NCBI GenBank assembly: GCA_947625175.1
Contig: CANQNI010000119.1
Location: forward strand, 1 to 5,168
DNA from: an uncultured Eubacteriaceae bacterium
GTDB lineage: Bacteria > Bacillota > Clostridia > Eubacteriales > Eubacteriaceae
DNA: 5,168 nt
Direction: 5' to 3'
This document shows positions 4,019 through 5,168 of the stretch, in pieces. Position numbers and translations under genes: made by a program. Below the pieces are notes generated by a model. It was not told where the DNA came from. It worked only from the letters and a program-made list of their open reading frames with translations, and ran no database searches. Each line of letters begins with the position of its first letter. Within the stretch, counting starts at the first letter, position 1.

Positions 4019-4075
4019 GGTATACTTAAAAAGCAAGGTTTTTCCTTAGGTTTACCAGTATACCAAGTAAACCTA
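4019..4075. promoter_or_regulatory. Promoter/operator region of the 162-aa coiled-coil gene
   Basis: GGTATACTTA (4019-4028) repeats the -10 region of the RHH gene; TATACT (4021-4026) could be the -10, with only a poor -35 (TCTTTA, 3998-4003). Three inverted repeats overlap: GGTATAC (4019-4025) / GTATACC (4058-4064), AAGG (4035-4038) / CCTT (4044-4047), and TAGGTTTAC (4047-4055) / GTAAACCTA (4067-4075), the last a perfect 9-bp pair centred on the palindrome GTATAC. It is a likely operator or leader structure about 30 bp before the start codon. Confidence 0.5.
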
Positions 4076-4102
4076 CACTAATCAGAAGAAGGCTAAATAT
4101 CC

Positions 4103-4591
4103 ATGAAAAATGAAGCATACACAGTAAAATTAAACGGTGACGTAAAAGAAAAATGGCAAGACTTGATAAGTGGAATCATGAAAGACTATGATCTTTCCAC
4201 TATAGGCGACGTGTATCCGATTTTGATAGACATTATAACCAGTAACAGCAACCTTACATCACCAGATTTAAGCGATTATATTAGAGCAATACGGACTAAC
4301 TTAGACGGTGTCATGAAAAACGTTTTAGCTATAGACGGCATTTATAAAAGTACGGTCGAAAACAACGAACAAGCACTAAATGAAGCTAGGGCTAATTTAG
4401 TGTCACAGCTTGAAAAAGAAGCGCAGGCTAACCGAGAACTGACACAGGAATTAGAAAAAACTACTAACGAATTAAAAGAGGCTAAGGAGCTTATAGCAGA
4501 CTTACAGGCTGAAATTGAACAGCTTAAGACAGATAAGAAGACCCAGAAAGAGATCTTAGATTTATTATCAGAACTTAAAGCAAAAGAATAA
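4103..4591 (+). CDS. RHH-like N-terminus plus long coiled coil; possible plasmid segregation protein
   Basis: This 162-aa protein starts with YTVKLNGDVKEKWQDLISG (6-24), a strand followed by a helix, then a second helix IGDVYPILIDIITSN (34-48), together resembling a ribbon-helix-helix DNA-binding unit. Residues about 88-160 are a continuous charged coiled coil; hydrophobic heptad positions include Leu103, Leu117, Leu124, Ile131 and Ile138 (a) with Leu113, Leu134 and Leu141 (d). A DNA-binding head plus a coiled-coil tail recalls KfrA-type or other centromere-binding proteins, but I recognise no specific family. ATG at 4103 is preceded by AAGAAGG (4086-4092) at 10 bp. It has its own promoter/operator-like region (4019-4075) and a strong terminator (4603-4651). 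Codons with CG (gac ggt, acg, cga) look more common here than in neighbouring genes, a possible sign of separate origin. Function is inferred. Confidence 0.85.
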   Translation: MKNEAYTVKLNGDVKEKWQDLISGIMKDYDLSTIGDVYPILIDIITSNSNLTSPDLSDYIRAIRTNLDGVMKNVLAIDGIYKSTVENNEQALNEARANLVSQLEKEAQANRELTQELEKTTNELKEAKELIADLQAEIEQLKTDKKTQKEILDLLSELKAKE

Positions 4592-4602
4592 TAATAAATA
4601 AT

Positions 4603-4651
4603 AGCCGACTTCTAAAAGTGATAATAATACCTCTAGAAGTTGGCTTTTTTT
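4603..4651 (+). terminator. Strong rho-independent terminator of the 162-aa gene
   Basis: AGCCGACTTCTA (4603-4614) pairs with TAGAAGTTGGCT (4634-4645), a 12-bp stem with one G-U pair, a 19-base loop and a seven-T tail (4645-4651). The G-U is compatible with the + strand RNA, and the tail is on that strand only. It begins 12 bp after the stop codon. Confidence 0.88.
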
Positions 4652-4780
4652 GCTTTTACATCGTATTTGAATCTATAATAGCTTTATTTGAGTTTTTATT
4701 ATTTAGGTATATAATTTTATTAGCGGTTAAATAAAAATGGCTTAAAACTCAAAATAAAACGGTTACAAATAAAAGTAAAA
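4652..4780. other. AT-rich intergenic stretch between converging genes
   Basis: No ORF or RNA gene is seen. There is one imperfect inverted repeat, GAGTTTT (4690-4696) with AAAACTC (4744-4750), whose flanking TTTATTT / AAATAAA also match with a one-base offset. AGCGGTTAA (4722-4730) matches 241-249 beside cluster B of the 11-bp array. The region lies between two converging terminators and probably carries no promoter of note. Confidence 0.3.
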
Positions 4781-4846
4781 CAAAAACAGAGCCTTGAGAG
4801 CAAAAAGAAAGAGTATATTAATCTTGTTTTGCTTCTGGCTCTGTTT
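4781..4846 (-). terminator. Terminator of the HU-like gene overlapping its 3' coding end
   Basis: On the minus strand the 10-bp arm at 4846-4837 (AAACAGAGCC), inside the last codons, pairs with 4793-4784 (GGCTCTGTTT), followed by a T-rich tail. A second nested 7-bp stem, AGCAAAA (4833-4827) / TTTTGCT (4805-4799), extends it past a small internal loop, leaving a 21-base apical loop that contains the stop codon. The coding end and terminator share sequence, so the C-terminal codons are constrained by structure. Confidence 0.65.
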
Positions 4847-5117
4847 CAGTTTTAACAGCCTCTTTTAATTTTTTACTGGGGCTAAATCTTGGCGATATTC
4901 TAGGCTCTAAACACATATTAGAGCCATTAACAGCTTTAATATTATGCCTATTATATGTAACGGTATGAAAGCGTCCTAAGCCGTCTATCTTTACATTTTC
5001 ACCTTTAGAAAGTTTTTTAGTTATTATATTAGTTAAAATATTAATTATATCTTTTGCTTTAGCCTGAGTAACATTAGCTTTTGAAGCTAATTCTTTAATT
5101 AACTCTGATTTTTTCAT
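4818..5117 (-). CDS. Divergent HU/IHF-family DNA-binding protein
   Basis: This 99-aa protein is a member of the HU/IHF family, small dimeric architectural proteins that bend DNA and often act at origins, recombination sites and partition complexes. The N-terminal helices match well (MKKSELIKELASKANVTQAKAKDIINILTNIITKKLSKGENVKI, described here in part: KSELI at 3-7, KGENVKI at 38-44). GLGRF (46-50) is the usual GFG(T/S)F turn, and PRFSPSKKLKEAV (76-88) is the conserved C-terminal helix. The DNA-binding arm is odd: the canonical RNPxTG reads IKAVNG (60-65), with Ala62 where the DNA-intercalating proline normally sits. An extra tail, TETEPEAKQD (90-99), is acidic overall. ATG at 5117 has only a weak GGGTAA upstream. 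Family membership is firm. Being plasmid-like and divergent, it may be specialised for this element rather than the housekeeping HU. Confidence 0.93.
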   Translation of the reverse strand: MKKSELIKELASKANVTQAKAKDIINILTNIITKKLSKGENVKIDGLGRFHTVTYNRHNIKAVNGSNMCLEPRISPRFSPSKKLKEAVKTETEPEAKQD

Positions 5118-5168
5118 GCTTTACCCATATTAAGACAAAAAAGCTATTTAAACTTCTGTTTAGACTTT
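5118..5168 (-). promoter_or_regulatory. Upstream region of the HU-like gene (promoter unclear)
   Basis: On the minus strand, TAATAT lies about 14 bp upstream of the ATG and could serve as a -10, but no -35 match lies at the right distance. The remaining upstream sequence falls outside the window, unless the molecule is circular, in which case it joins bases 1-37 and the repeat array. Confidence 0.2.

Noticed and set aside
4400..4406. GTGTCAC inside the 162-aa gene as a further copy of the origin motif
   Set aside because: Only the 7-base core matches, it is within a coding sequence, and it lacks the AA and CCC flanks of the real copies.

Overview
The window is strongly AT-rich (about 30% G+C by eye) with AT-biased codon use and AGGAGG-type ribosome binding sites. 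This suggests a low-G+C bacterium, most simply a member of the Bacillota or a relative. The gene content is small and plasmid-like: a tyrosine recombinase, an HU-like protein, an HTH/coiled-coil protein, a ribbon-helix-helix (RHH) protein, a protein with an RHH-like N-terminus and a long coiled coil, and one unrecognised protein. There is no tRNA, rRNA, CRISPR array, transposase, relaxase or metabolic gene. The size and content fit a small plasmid or a plasmid backbone segment, but the sequence does not prove circularity or completeness. No recognisable replication initiator is present.

Layout. Bases 1-775 are gene-free and rich in signals. They hold eight copies of an 11-bp motif (AAGTGTCACCC) in two clusters that are near mirror images around an AT-rich core (38-258, candidate origin or partition site). 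An orphan extended -10 promoter (376-384), a phased A-tract repeat (451-538), a + strand terminator (571-609), a 19-bp tandem repeat (668-705) and the recombinase terminator (706-737) follow. The tyrosine recombinase (1654-776) is on the minus strand. About 110 bp upstream of its start is a perfect 15-3-15 inverted repeat of 33 bp (1762-1794) with lox-like dimensions, a candidate target site or operator.

The plus-strand genes follow. They are the HTH/coiled-coil protein (2061-2582), a 458-bp intergenic region rich in TGCTTAT/ATAAGCA and TATGCATA motifs, the RHH protein (3041-3259), the unknown 152-aa protein (3324-3782), a 320-bp intergenic region crowded with hairpins including a perfect 20-bp inverted repeat (3931-3991), and the 162-aa coiled-coil protein (4103-4591), which ends at a strong terminator. 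The divergent HU-like gene (5117-4818, minus) has a terminator that overlaps its own last codons.

Taken together, four of the six proteins look DNA-binding and sit next to arrays of short repeats or palindromes. My reading (inference) is that the window is a replication, maintenance and segregation module: a recombinase for multimer resolution or integration, DNA-binding/coiled-coil proteins for partition or copy control, and an HU-like architectural protein. Initiation is either encoded outside the window, supplied by the host, or done by an unrecognised protein here.
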